Source: RYN-433 sp036558265 (GTDB lineage: Bacteria > Planctomycetota > Phycisphaerae > Tepidisphaerales > Tepidisphaeraceae). From it: a stretch of DNA of 20,962 nucleotides. The position numbers and the translations under genes are program-made. Below, piece after piece: positions 1 through 7,426 of this stretch (position 1 is the first letter of the stretch; every line of letters begins with the position of its first letter). The stretch is from the NCBI GenBank assembly GCA_036558265.1, contig DATBFY010000632.1, positions 1 through 20,962 of the forward strand, read 5' to 3'. The notes beneath the pieces are model-generated. The model was given only the letters and a program-made list of their open reading frames with translations, had not been told where the DNA came from and ran no database searches.

Positions 1-1
1 C

Positions 2-520
2 GACATCGATGCGGACGACCCGGCCGTCATCGCGATCGATCCGGAGACCGGGCGCGTGAGGCTGGACGATGCGAGCGTGACCGCGGTCTTGTCCACCCAG
101 GTCCTCGAGCATGTGGCGGACGTCCAGGCGTACCTGCGCGAGGCCTATCGCCTGCTGCGGCCCGGGGGGGTGATCTTCTGCTCGACGCACGGGGCGTTCG
201 TGCTTCACCGGCATCCGACGGATTTTCGGCGATGGACGATCGACGGGTTGCGGCACGAGCTTGAGCAGGCGGGTTTCCAGGTTGAGCGGGTCGAGCCCAA
301 GCTGGGCATCCTGGCGACCTCGACGCACCTGCGGTCGATCACGATAGGCGGGATCACGCGCCGCGTGCCGCTGACCGGATGGCTTCGGCCCATCATTTAC
401 CTGTTCTTCAATACGCGGATGGCGGTGGAGGACTGGCTGACGCCCGCATCGGTGATGGAGGCACATCCGGAGCTGCTCTTCGCGACGGCGCGCAAGCCCG
501 CGGCGGGAGGGACGTCGTGA
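2..520 (+). CDS. Class I SAM-dependent methyltransferase, C-terminal part (5' end outside window)
   Basis: The reading frame is open from base 2 and gives 172 residues before TGA at 518-520, so the N-terminus lies upstream. The visible part matches the second half of a Methyltransf_11/UbiE-like Rossmann methyltransferase: an acidic strand, then LSTQVLEHVAD (strand 4 with the usual LEHV), a helix YLREAYRLLRPGG with the typical LRPGG turn, then the strand VIFCSTH. The SAM-binding glycine motif I would be upstream and is not seen. The GTG at 56 is internal to the fold and is unlikely to be the true start. The stop overlaps the GTG start of the next gene by two bases, so the two are probably co-translated. 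With an FkbM methyltransferase next door, methylation of a glycan or a polysaccharide precursor is a reasonable guess, but the substrate cannot be read from the sequence. Confidence 0.85.
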   Translation, partial: DIDADDPAVIAIDPETGRVRLDDASVTAVLSTQVLEHVADVQAYLREAYRLLRPGGVIFCSTHGAFVLHRHPTDFRRWTIDGLRHELEQAGFQVERVEPKLGILATSTHLRSITIGGITRRVPLTGWLRPIIYLFFNTRMAVEDWLTPASVMEAHPELLFATARKPAAGGTS

Positions 521-1380
521 GCTTTCTGGGACGGATCGCGCTCGGGTCCTTGCGGGCGTACTCGCGCGTCGCGCCGACGCAGCGGGGCGGGTATCGGCTG
601 GCGCGCCTGGCGCGGCGGTTCGTGCCGCGCCGCCAGTGGTCGGGGCAATTCGCGTCGCCGGGAGACGTTCGCCTCGACCTCGACCTGGCAACGTACCCCG
701 ATTGCTGCATGGCGGTCGGGCTGTACGAGCTCGACACATTGCGGCTGATCCGGCGCCTCCTGCGGCCAGGACAGCATTTGGTCGATTGCGGGGCGAACAT
801 CGGCTACTTCACGCTCGCCGCGGCCCGGCGCGTGGGGCCGACGGGGCGGGTGGACGCCTTCGAGCCCGATCCGGTCAACCGCGCGCGATTGGAAAAGCAC
901 CTGGCCGACAACGGCTCGCCAAGTCGGGTTCGCGTCCATGCGGTGGCGCTCTCGGATGCGCCCGGCGAGGCAACGCTTTATCATCCGACGGATGATGGGC
1001 GCAACCATGGCGAGGCAAGCCTCTTCGCGCCGGCGGGCGTGGCGACGGCTGCGTACACGGTGCGGACGGCGCGGATGGACGAGGCGCTCGAGCGCTCGCC
1101 CGATCTGGTGAAGATGGACATCGAGGGCGCCGAGCTCGCTGCGCTGCGCGGGATGACGCGGCTGCTGGAGTCGGACCGGCCGCCCATGCTGATCATCGAG
1201 CACAACCCGGAGTCCGCGGCAGCGGCGGGGCATCGAAGCGGGGACCTGCTCAGGCAATTGCGGGCGTGCCGGGCCGACTATCAAGGTTACTGGATTGGTT
1301 GGCGACTGAAGGAGTTGCGCGGTCCGGAGGACATCGACGCGATCGCGCGGCAGGGGAACATTCTTTACCGCGTCTCGTAG
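517..1380 (+). CDS. FkbM family methyltransferase
   Basis: This 287-residue protein has the FkbM (Methyltransf_21) layout. A basic N-terminal region of about 55 residues leads into SAM motif I VDCGANIGYFTL (residues 89-100), the acidic motif FEPDP (115-119) that should contact the ribose of SAM, and the diagnostic VKMDIEGAE motif in the second half. The family O-methylates sugars or polyketide-like substrates. I chose the GTG at 517 because it overlaps the TGA of the upstream methyltransferase, has GGGAGGG just upstream, and puts the known domain at the usual distance from the N-terminus. The frame stays open further upstream to 379, but that would lie wholly inside the preceding gene. The adjacent methyltransferase and deacetylase suggest surface-glycan decoration, which is inference. 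The gene ends 8 bases before the convergent deacetylase stop. Confidence 0.85.
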   Translation: MSFLGRIALGSLRAYSRVAPTQRGGYRLARLARRFVPRRQWSGQFASPGDVRLDLDLATYPDCCMAVGLYELDTLRLIRRLLRPGQHLVDCGANIGYFTLAAARRVGPTGRVDAFEPDPVNRARLEKHLADNGSPSRVRVHAVALSDAPGEATLYHPTDDGRNHGEASLFAPAGVATAAYTVRTARMDEALERSPDLVKMDIEGAELAALRGMTRLLESDRPPMLIIEHNPESAAAAGHRSGDLLRQLRACRADYQGYWIGWRLKELRGPEDIDAIARQGNILYRVS

Positions 1381-1388
1381 GGAAACGG

Positions 1389-2357
1389 TTACGTCGGCGT
1401 CCACGTGATCTCGGCCGCCGGGCCGCCGCCCACAGCCTTGGCATAGGAGCGCAGCTCCGCCAACTCCGCCCACCGGAACTGCGATCGATACGCCCGAAGC
1501 AGTTCCAGCTTCCAGCCGATCGCGTCGTCAACGTCGAGCGGCTCATCCCCAAGCGTCAGGCCGGGCACCCGCGTTGAGAAGTCCGCCGCCGGACCGGCCT
1601 TGGCGGCGTAGGGAAGGTCCTCGTAGAAGTGCAGGTGGGTGGCGCCGGCCCCCTGCTCGCGCAGGGCTGCCAGGGCGGCGTCGCGCGCGATCCGGTGGTC
1701 GAGGTGATCGCCGACCGCCAGCGGGAGGTACCAGTGCGCCAGCGGGTACTCGCGTCCCAGGGAGCGGACGGCTTCACCGATCGTCACCGAAACTTCGGCA
1801 TCGCGCGCATCCGGCATGGCGGTGAAGAGGTCGGCCATCGACCGGCCGCGGAGGAGCGCCTCGGGCAGGTCCAGGTTGCGCACTGGGCAGCCAGAGAGGC
1901 GCGAGACCAGCGCCTCTTCCGCCGACCGGCACGCCTGGATGCGCGGCAGGTCTTCAACGTCGTACCCGAACCGCCACCAAGCCGTTCGACTGAAGGCGTT
2001 CAGCACCAGGATCGAGCGATCGCCCAGCATCCGCCCGCCGCAGGAGAGGGCCGCGTCATCCGGATGGGGTGAGCAGATGATCGCGTGGGGCGGATGATCG
2101 AGGCGCGGGGCGTCGGGCGGCACGGGTGATCGCCAGATCAGCAAAAGGCCCTGGTCGTGGGCCTCGATGAGCTGCGCCCGCGAGAGGCCGGCCTCGCGCG
2201 CCACTTCGGCCAGCGTCCGTCTCCCGTCGCACGCTTCCAGCGCCTGGCGCCACCGCGCATCGGGCGCTGCCTCCTGCGGCAGGCGAAGCGGGTACTGCCC
2301 CCGCCGCTGCCATCCGCGCACCCGCCGCCGCAGAAAATCCTTCGCCCTGGCGATCAT
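1389..2357 (-). CDS. PIG-L family deacetylase with an N-terminal helix-turn-helix-like extension
   Basis: A 322-residue protein. The catalytic part begins near residue 93 with ICSPHPDDAALSCGG; H98, D100 and D101 match the zinc-binding HPDD of PIG-L/LmbE deacetylases. A second metal-site motif, GDHLDH, has its histidines at 218 and 221. PIG-L enzymes remove acetyl groups from N-acetylglucosaminyl lipids or related sugars. Residues 1-85 are not part of the normal fold: ALEACDGRRTLAEVAREAG, then a helix ending in GLLLIW, resembles the small winged-helix found in PqqD-like proteins. The ATG at 2357 follows an AGAGG-like ribosome site. A much longer open frame runs upstream, but it is antisense to nuoA and the membrane glycosyltransferase. 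The gene is divergent from nuoA (51-base gap) and convergent with the FkbM gene. Confidence 0.85.
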   Translation of the reverse strand: MIARAKDFLRRRVRGWQRRGQYPLRLPQEAAPDARWRQALEACDGRRTLAEVAREAGLSRAQLIEAHDQGLLLIWRSPVPPDAPRLDHPPHAIICSPHPDDAALSCGGRMLGDRSILVLNAFSRTAWWRFGYDVEDLPRIQACRSAEEALVSRLSGCPVRNLDLPEALLRGRSMADLFTAMPDARDAEVSVTIGEAVRSLGREYPLAHWYLPLAVGDHLDHRIARDAALAALREQGAGATHLHFYEDLPYAAKAGPAADFSTRVPGLTLGDEPLDVDDAIGWKLELLRAYRSQFRWAELAELRSYAKAVGGGPAAEITWTPT

Positions 2358-2408
2358 CCTCTGAACCGCAATTGCAAATCCCCTCGTGCCCCGTAGAGTA
2401 TCCCCATC

Positions 2409-2834
2409 GTGCTGACGAACACCATCCCCCTGGTCCTGGCCGCGTCCATCGAGCCCGAGCCGCAGAACGCCTGGGCGCCGGTCGTGCTGCTGATCGTGAT
2501 CGCGATCGGCTTCGCCGTCGTGAACATCGCGGCTTCGATCATCGTGGGCCCCAGCCGCAGCGGCCCGGGCAAGGAGGAGACGTACGAGAGCGGCATGGTC
2601 CCCGTCGGCGACACGCGCAAGCGATTCAACGTCCGCTTCTACATCGTCGCGATGATCTTCCTGGTCTTCGACGTCGAAATCGTCTTCTTCTACCCGTGGG
2701 CCACCGTCTTTCCCGACGCCGTCGCCACCGGAAACGGCAGCGGACTGCTCCTGGTCGAGATCATCCTCTTCGTCCTGATCCTGCTCCTGGCGTACTTCTA
2801 CGCCTGGGGGAAGGGCGTATTTCAGTGGGATTGA
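2409..2834 (+). CDS. nuoA: NADH-quinone oxidoreductase subunit A
   Basis: A 141-residue protein with three membrane segments (about 23-46, 75-97 and 113-132). Between segments 1 and 2 is the family signature YESGMVP (59-65), then RFNVRFYIVAMIFLVFDVE with D88 and E90, the conserved acidic pair of this subunit. NuoA is a small membrane subunit at the joint between the peripheral and membrane arms of Complex I. The start is a GTG with no clear Shine-Dalgarno site. TTGCAA (2372-2377) and TAGAGT (2394-2399), 16 bases apart, would be a weak promoter placing transcription within a few bases of the GTG, so the message could be nearly leaderless; this is weak inference. In most bacteria nuoB follows at once. 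Here nuoB lies 3.7 kb downstream. Confidence 0.93.
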   Translation: MLTNTIPLVLAASIEPEPQNAWAPVVLLIVIAIGFAVVNIAASIIVGPSRSGPGKEETYESGMVPVGDTRKRFNVRFYIVAMIFLVFDVEIVFFYPWATVFPDAVATGNGSGLLLVEIILFVLILLLAYFYAWGKGVFQWD

Positions 2835-2871
2835 TTGAACCGCGAAGGCACGAAGAAAAGAGACTTTCGGG

Positions 2872-2904
2872 TGGCACTGGCAAGCTCTCAGGCTTGCCAG
2901 TGGT
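2872..2904. repeat. Intergenic repeat with perfect 11-bp inverted arms
   Basis: CACTGGCAAGC (2875-2885) and GCTTGCCAGTG (2892-2902) are perfect inverted repeats around a 6-base loop. No T-run follows, so this is not a standard Rho-independent terminator, although it could still stabilise the nuoA message end. Just upstream, AACCGCGAAGGCACGAAG (about 2838-2855) resembles a degenerate repeat that I associate with planctomycete intergenic DNA. The latter statement is from memory and not tested here. Confidence 0.65.
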
Positions 2905-3005
2905 CGTTTAGGAACCTGGTCGTGAAGGACTGCCCGTTGCCCGCCGGCCGCACCCGCCTTTACCGTGGCTTCAACCCGGCTGTTGCCTGCCGGTAGGTAC
3001 TGCAG

Positions 3006-5516
3006 ATGACCCCCACGATCACGGACGATCCCGCCGCGAACGAGACCGCCGTCGCCGCCGACCTGGCCGCGCCGCCGGCGCCGCTCGCGGCGCCCGAACC
3101 GCCGATGTCGCCCGCACCGGCGGCCGTTAATCGTCCCGCGCGCTGGCACCTCCTCGCCCTCCTGGCGATCTGCGCGCTCGCCGGCCTCTTGCGCTTCTCG
3201 TTCATGGATCGCCCGCTGCTCTGGGGGGATGATGCGTACACGATTTACCGCACCCATGCCGACTACCAGTCGATGCTGGACATCCTCCAGTACGACGGGT
3301 TCACCCCGCTGCACTACGAGCTCTACTGGCTGCTCGGACGGGCGTCGGGAACGCAGAACTCGGTCATCTCTGCGGACGGCGTGCCGACCGTTCACGCGAC
3401 GGGTTTGACGCCCCGCGTCGTGCGCCTGCTCCCGGCATTCTGGGGGACGATGATGGTGCCGGGGGTTTACTTCCTGGCGGTTCAGATCCTGCGCCGCCGG
3501 ACCGCGCTGGTGGCGGCGCTCTTCGCGGCGACATCCGCCTACCTGCTCGGATACTCGCGCGACGGCAAGATGTACATGATGCAGTGGTGCTTCTCGGCCT
3601 GGAGCGCGGCAACGCTGCTGTGGTGGCTGCGCACCAACCGCCCCGTCGCGTTCCTCGCCTGGGTCGCCACCAGTCTGGGCATGTCCAGCAGCCATATGAC
3701 GGGCATGGCGCTCTTACCTCTCGAGGCCCTGTTCTTCCTCACCCGCGCGAAGGTGGACTGGCGGCAGTCGATCCTGTTCGTGATTGGTCTGGCGATCGCG
3801 GCGATACCGCCGGCGGCGTACATCACGCAGTTCAACCGATGGGCGCAGGAGCAGGTCGAGGATTTCGGCTTTGAGGTAGAGGGACTCTCCTGGGTCGTGC
3901 CCTACAACGCGGGGCGATCCGGACCGGACCTGGTGCGCTACGCCACCAGCGCTTACCTGCTGAGCTGGGAGTGGCCTAAGACGACGACCGAGGACAAGAC
4001 CCAGCCGTGGATCGTCTCGTCGCTGAAGTTCGCGACGGTGCTGTTCCTGGTCCTGGCGACCGTCGGGATGATGCCCTGGTCGCGGCGCCTGCGCGGCATC
4101 CACGAAGGAGACTTGCCGCCCCCCGAGCCCTGGTGGCGGGCGATGCTCTGGCTGGGGGCTTGGCTGATCGTGCCGGTCTACTTCCTCTACTGCCGGTCGG
4201 TGGTCGATTTCGCCTCGCCCAAGGACTGGTGGCGAGAATTGTCGGCCGCACTCGCCGGGGCGGCGTGGCAGGCGAAGGACGGGACCGTCGGCGGGACGTT
4301 CTGGCTGTTCCTGATCGTGGCGATGGCGATCGTGGCGGGGCTCGCCTTCTTCGTGCGGCGCTTCCGCCAATCGCTGGTCTGGCTGTTCCCGATCCTCGGG
4401 GTGGCGTTATTCTGGGTTGCGCTGTTGCGCAACGGTCTGCCAAGCGGGCCGATGACTAAGGACAAGCAGTGGGTGCTGGCCGCCGTCGCGCCGTTCGAAA
4501 CCTGGTGGGACTGGATGGTTCAGCCGGCGGTCTTCGTCGCGCTGGCGATCCTGCTGCCGGGGCTGATCCTCTACTACTGTGGGCGCGGGTGGGGCGAGCG
4601 CGCCAAGCGCATCGCGCAGTTCGCCCTGGTCGCCACGGCGCTGGTCGGCTCGTGCTGGCTGGTCTACACCGTCGTACAGAACAAGTTCGACAAAGAAGTG
4701 GCGGAGGTGCTCGAGCCCAAGGCGCTGTCCGGAACTGGCGGCGTGTCGTCGTCGCAGGTGCTGGCGCGGCATTCCGCCGCGGAGCTCGCCATGGCGCGCT
4801 CGCACGTCGAGACCCGCGTCTGGCAGTCGATCTTTATGCCCCGCTACATGGGCTTTGTCTGGATCGCGTTCGGCATCGCCCTGTGCGCGCTGCTGATGCG
4901 CCTGCCGACGCGCCCGCTGCGCATCGCGGCGGTCGCGCTGCTGGTGGCGGTGAACCTGGCGCAGTTCTCCGGAAGGCTCTTCGCCGGCACCGAGCCGCCG
5001 CTCGATCGCGTCGCCAACGAGATCTGGGCCCACGACACGACCCACAACCCGCACGGCGACGGTACGGCCCGCGTCTACGTGAACGATGCCGCCGTCGCCG
5101 GCCCCGGTCACCCCGGCTACGGCACGCTCAGCGGCCAGCAGGGCAAGTATTACCTCGGACTGGCGCGCGGCTACTGGATCCACCCCAGCGAGTGGAAGCG
5201 CGTGAACAGCGAGGAGTACTTCGACATCCACGGATCCGGAGGTCGTATCCGCGGCGGCGGCCCCCGCGGCCGGCAGCCGCAGGGCCTGCTCTCCTATCCG
5301 TCGATCGCCGCCGACATCCGCCGATCGCCGCAGCTCAAGCGCGTCATCGTCTGGGAAAAATATTTCGACGAGGACCCGCCCAAGTCCGATCCGCTCCTGC
5401 CCCTCCTGGGGCCGGAATGGGCCAGGGCCAGCGAGCCGGAGGACTACTCGGTCCGGTTCCACTGGACCTGGGCCGATCTCTACATCTACCGACGGACGGA
5501 GTACGTGAAGCGATAA
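3006..5516 (+). CDS. GT-C type membrane glycosyltransferase (GT39/ArnT-like), 836 residues
   Basis: A large polytopic membrane protein. After a Pro/Ala-rich cytosolic tail (1-45) the first membrane segment (47-66) is followed by FMDRPLLWGDDAYTIYR with D75 and D76 in the first outer loop. This is the placement of the catalytic acidic residues in GT-C enzymes that use polyprenyl-phosphate sugars. FTPLHYELYWLL about 25 residues later matches the P-hY conserved loop of GT39/ArnT-like proteins. Many hydrophobic segments follow. The last 200 residues or so are soluble and contain SGGRIRGGGPRGR. The family moves sugars from lipid carriers to protein or lipid on the outer face of the membrane. ATG at 3006 follows a GGTAGGT sequence. 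Acceptor and donor cannot be read from the sequence. It ends 4 bases before a convergent gene. Confidence 0.75.
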   Translation: MTPTITDDPAANETAVAADLAAPPAPLAAPEPPMSPAPAAVNRPARWHLLALLAICALAGLLRFSFMDRPLLWGDDAYTIYRTHADYQSMLDILQYDGFTPLHYELYWLLGRASGTQNSVISADGVPTVHATGLTPRVVRLLPAFWGTMMVPGVYFLAVQILRRRTALVAALFAATSAYLLGYSRDGKMYMMQWCFSAWSAATLLWWLRTNRPVAFLAWVATSLGMSSSHMTGMALLPLEALFFLTRAKVDWRQSILFVIGLAIAAIPPAAYITQFNRWAQEQVEDFGFEVEGLSWVVPYNAGRSGPDLVRYATSAYLLSWEWPKTTTEDKTQPWIVSSLKFATVLFLVLATVGMMPWSRRLRGIHEGDLPPPEPWWRAMLWLGAWLIVPVYFLYCRSVVDFASPKDWWRELSAALAGAAWQAKDGTVGGTFWLFLIVAMAIVAGLAFFVRRFRQSLVWLFPILGVALFWVALLRNGLPSGPMTKDKQWVLAAVAPFETWWDWMVQPAVFVALAILLPGLILYYCGRGWGERAKRIAQFALVATALVGSCWLVYTVVQNKFDKEVAEVLEPKALSGTGGVSSSQVLARHSAAELAMARSHVETRVWQSIFMPRYMGFVWIAFGIALCALLMRLPTRPLRIAAVALLVAVNLAQFSGRLFAGTEPPLDRVANEIWAHDTTHNPHGDGTARVYVNDAAVAGPGHPGYGTLSGQQGKYYLGLARGYWIHPSEWKRVNSEEYFDIHGSGGRIRGGGPRGRQPQGLLSYPSIAADIRRSPQLKRVIVWEKYFDEDPPKSDPLLPLLGPEWARASEPEDYSVRFHWTWADLYIYRRTEYVKR

Positions 5517-5520
5517 GCAA

Positions 5521-5943
5521 TCAGTGCGCGGAGTTGGTCGGCTTGCGCGACATCAAGCTCCACCCCAGCAAGGCGCCGTACGCCACCGCCACACCACCCC
5601 AGGTCTTCCACGGCCAGTTCGGCCGGTCATGCACGTCCTGGGGGTCGTAGTACCCGGTCTGGATCTGGAGGTTGTGCTCCTTGTTCCAGTTGGCGCGGCG
5701 GATCGCTGGGTATGCGACGCTGGCCGCGGCGACCACGCCCCAGACCACGCCGATCGCCAGGATGTTCTGAGGATGTCGAGCGCGGCGCCCCCGCACGATG
5801 GCCGACGGGATCACCGCCAGGACCAGCATGACGCCGATCAGCAACGCGCCGCAGAGAACCAATACGACGCTCTCAAGCGGGTCGTCCCGGCGCTGCGCGT
5901 AAGCGAACGGAAGAGTCATCGCGTTCGCCATTCTAGCGCGCAT
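5521..5943 (-). CDS. Small membrane protein of unknown function (140 aa)
   Basis: I do not recognise a family. The protein has a hydrophobic segment at about 24-48 (VVLVLCGALLIGVMLVLAV), a basic turn with RGRRAR, a second segment (ILAIGVVWGVVAAASVAY) and a third near the C-terminus (GGVAVAYGALLGWSL). Between the last two is a hydrophilic stretch rich in aromatic and polar residues (YYDPQDVHDRPNWPW). There is no cleavable signal peptide. Starts at 5943, 5931 and 5922 are all ATG; the first has a GGGG stretch about 7 bases upstream, so I keep it with low certainty. It lies downstream of the SFPASDPP-motif gene on the same strand with a 53-base gap and could be co-transcribed with it. Its stop is 4 bases from the stop of the convergent glycosyltransferase gene. 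Confidence 0.7.
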   Translation of the reverse strand: MRARMANAMTLPFAYAQRRDDPLESVVLVLCGALLIGVMLVLAVIPSAIVRGRRARHPQNILAIGVVWGVVAAASVAYPAIRRANWNKEHNLQIQTGYYDPQDVHDRPNWPWKTWGGVAVAYGALLGWSLMSRKPTNSAH

Positions 5944-5996
5944 CGCGCAACCCCGTTGCGGGCTAGCACCTTTCGCGGCTAGCTTTGGCTCGAAGG

Positions 5997-6419
5997 TCAG
6001 ACCGACGCCGTCGTGCGGCTATGCGCCGGCGGGTCGCTCGCGGGGAACGATTCCATGCTCGCCTCGTCGATCTCGTCCTGGGCGACCTGGTGGCTGTCGG
6101 CCTTCTCATCGTGCTGGTGCGACGGGCCGTGTTCCTCGCCGGCCGAGTCGCCGCTGCCGCCGGTAAACTGCTGCACCTGCTGGTTGACCAGGTTCCTGAT
6201 CTCCTCGATGGGGTTTTTGCCGGTGGCGCCGTAGTACATCAGCCCGCTACCCCCTAGCAGCATGAGCTGTCCCAGGACGCCCCCGCGGAAAAGCCCCTTG
6301 AGTGCGAGCAGACCGCCGGCGGCCAGCGGCAAGGCGGACAAAACGACGCCCTGCGCGTCGGCGGGCAGGATCCGGTAATCGTTGCCGATACGCTTAACCA
6401 CGTAACGGGGGGTTGCCAT
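5997..6419 (-). CDS. Small membrane protein with C-terminal SMESFPASDPPA motif (140 aa)
   Basis: Two glycine-rich hydrophobic segments (about 26-42 and 47-64, ending GGSGLMYYGATGKNP) are followed by an amphipathic helix, a His/Asp/Glu-rich linker (88-114), and DEASMESFPASDPPA (118-132). This last motif, with its SFPASDPP core, is known to me from many small bacterial proteins of unknown function, often linked to membrane or stress proteins. Its role is not established. The membrane part resembles DUF2892/YgaP-like hairpins, but I am not certain. The ATG at 6419 has a strong AAGGAG site (minus strand of 6426-6431) six bases upstream, which fixes the start. The gene is divergent from nuoB across a 151-base gap. 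Confidence 0.8.
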   Translation of the reverse strand: MATPRYVVKRIGNDYRILPADAQGVVLSALPLAAGGLLALKGLFRGGVLGQLMLLGGSGLMYYGATGKNPIEEIRNLVNQQVQQFTGGSGDSAGEEHGPSHQHDEKADSHQVAQDEIDEASMESFPASDPPAHSRTTASV

Positions 6420-6509
6420 GTTAAACTCCTTATCGTTTGACCGATACGGAAGAGTCTATCAGCAAAGGCCGGACCGACGGGATGGCCGAATCTGTCTGGG
6501 GTGGCAGGG

Positions 6510-6538
6510 TCGATTTCCAACCGACTTTGTACTAGAAT
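6510..6538 (+). promoter_or_regulatory. Possible promoter for nuoB
   Basis: TAGAAT at 6533-6538 matches the sigma70 -10 consensus in four to five positions and lies about 33 bases before the nuoB ATG. The -35 region (6510-6515, TCGATT) is poor, so this is a weak call based only on the -10 box and its position in the divergent intergenic gap. Confidence 0.25.
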
Positions 6539-6570
6539 TTCACGATGTTCACGGGGTGTGAGGTTTCCAG

Positions 6571-7140
6571 ATGATCGACACGCAAACGCTGCCCGACAAT
6601 TTCCTGACGACGCAGTTGAAAAAGGTCGTGAACTGGTCGCGGCGCAGCTCACTCTGGCCGATGCCCTTCGCAACCGCGTGCTGCGGCATCGAGCTGATGG
6701 CCGTCGGCTGCGCGCGCTACGACATTGCGCGCTTCGGCGCCGAAGCCATGCGGTTCAGTCCCCGCCAGAGCGACCTGATGATCGTGGCCGGCCGCGTCAC
6801 GATCAAGATGATGCCCGTGCTCCAGCACATCTACCAGCAGATGACCGAGCCCAAATGGGTGATCAGCATGGGCGCGTGCGCGAGCACGGGGGGCGTGTTC
6901 GACGCGTACGCGACGATCCAGGGGGTGGATCAGTTCCTGCCGGTGGACGTTTACGTGCCTGGATGCCCGCCACGACCCGAAACGCTCCTGGAGGGGGTGA
7001 TGGCGATCCAGCGGATCGTCGACCAGGACGGCCTGCCCCCCGCGGGACGCAAGCGAAGACCCCTGGCGATCGCCGTCGAACCGACGTACGTGCCGACGCC
7101 GCAGCCGGTGCCGCTGACCGTGGGCGGGCGGGGAATCTGA
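6571..7140 (+). CDS. nuoB: NADH-quinone oxidoreductase subunit B
   Basis: A 189-residue subunit of the Complex I peripheral arm, which carries the last iron-sulfur cluster (N2) before quinone. All four cluster ligands are present: the tandem C37-C38 (ATACCGIE), C103 (GACAST) and C132 (VPGCPPRPE). The core FGAEAMRFSPRQSDLMIVAGRVTIKMMP is typical of the family. The ATG at 6571 is 11 bases after a GTGTGAGG stretch that could act as a weak ribosome site. The C-terminal tail after residue 155 is basic and variable, as usual. No nuoC or nuoD follows; a terminator closes the transcript, so this copy is transcribed alone. Confidence 0.95.
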   Translation: MIDTQTLPDNFLTTQLKKVVNWSRRSSLWPMPFATACCGIELMAVGCARYDIARFGAEAMRFSPRQSDLMIVAGRVTIKMMPVLQHIYQQMTEPKWVISMGACASTGGVFDAYATIQGVDQFLPVDVYVPGCPPRPETLLEGVMAIQRIVDQDGLPPAGRKRRPLAIAVEPTYVPTPQPVPLTVGGRGI

Positions 7141-7169
7141 AGAGGGGTGAAGGGCAAAGGATGAATCGA

Positions 7170-7199
7170 CCCCCCGGGCGAGATGCCGCGGGGGTTTTT
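7170..7199 (+). terminator. Rho-independent terminator after nuoB
   Basis: A GC-rich hairpin with arms 7170-7179 and 7185-7194 (8 of 10 positions paired, two mismatches in the middle) and a 5-base loop is followed directly by TTTTT at 7195-7199. It begins 30 bases after the nuoB stop. The T-run also forms part of the end of the minus-strand small gene, so the hairpin sits exactly between two convergent transcripts. Confidence 0.8.
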
Positions 7200-7423
7200 C
7201 ATTCGGTGGATGGCGACGCCGGCGCGCCGCCGACGTGGGTGGCGACGTGGTCGTAGACGGTGGCCAGGAAACCCAGGAAGGGGAAGCCGGACCTGGGGAA
7301 GGGGCTGGGGCCCAGGCGCTCGAGCGCCGACGGCGCGCCGGCGGGTACGGGCGGGGCGGCGTCGAGTGTGGAGGTGGGATTCCAGAACGCCACGTCCAGG
7401 TGCAAGTCTTGAAAGTCGGACAT
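7199..7423 (-). CDS. Hypothetical 74-residue protein, last gene of the helicase operon
   Basis: I do not recognise this protein. It is a short hydrophilic N-terminus (SDFQDLHLDVAFWNP), a Pro/Ala-rich middle, then PFPRSGFPFLGFLATVYDHVATHVG, which has the look of a conserved amphipathic helix. It probably is a real gene because its ATG is three bases after the stop of the TPR gene, a GGGGAAGGGCGG ribosome site precedes it, and its stop coincides with the end of the convergent nuoB terminator. There is no signal peptide or clear membrane segment. By position it could act with the TPR protein or the Tse2-like protein, for instance as an antidote, but nothing in the sequence proves this. Confidence 0.55.
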   Translation of the reverse strand: MSDFQDLHLDVAFWNPTSTLDAAPPVPAGAPSALERLGPSPFPRSGFPFLGFLATVYDHVATHVGGAPASPSTE

Positions 7424-7426
7424 CGA

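Noticed and set aside
2358..3695. N-terminal extension of the PIG-L frame across nuoA and into the glycosyltransferase gene
   Set aside because: The extension is antisense to two well-supported genes. ATG 2357 with a ribosome site gives a normal protein.
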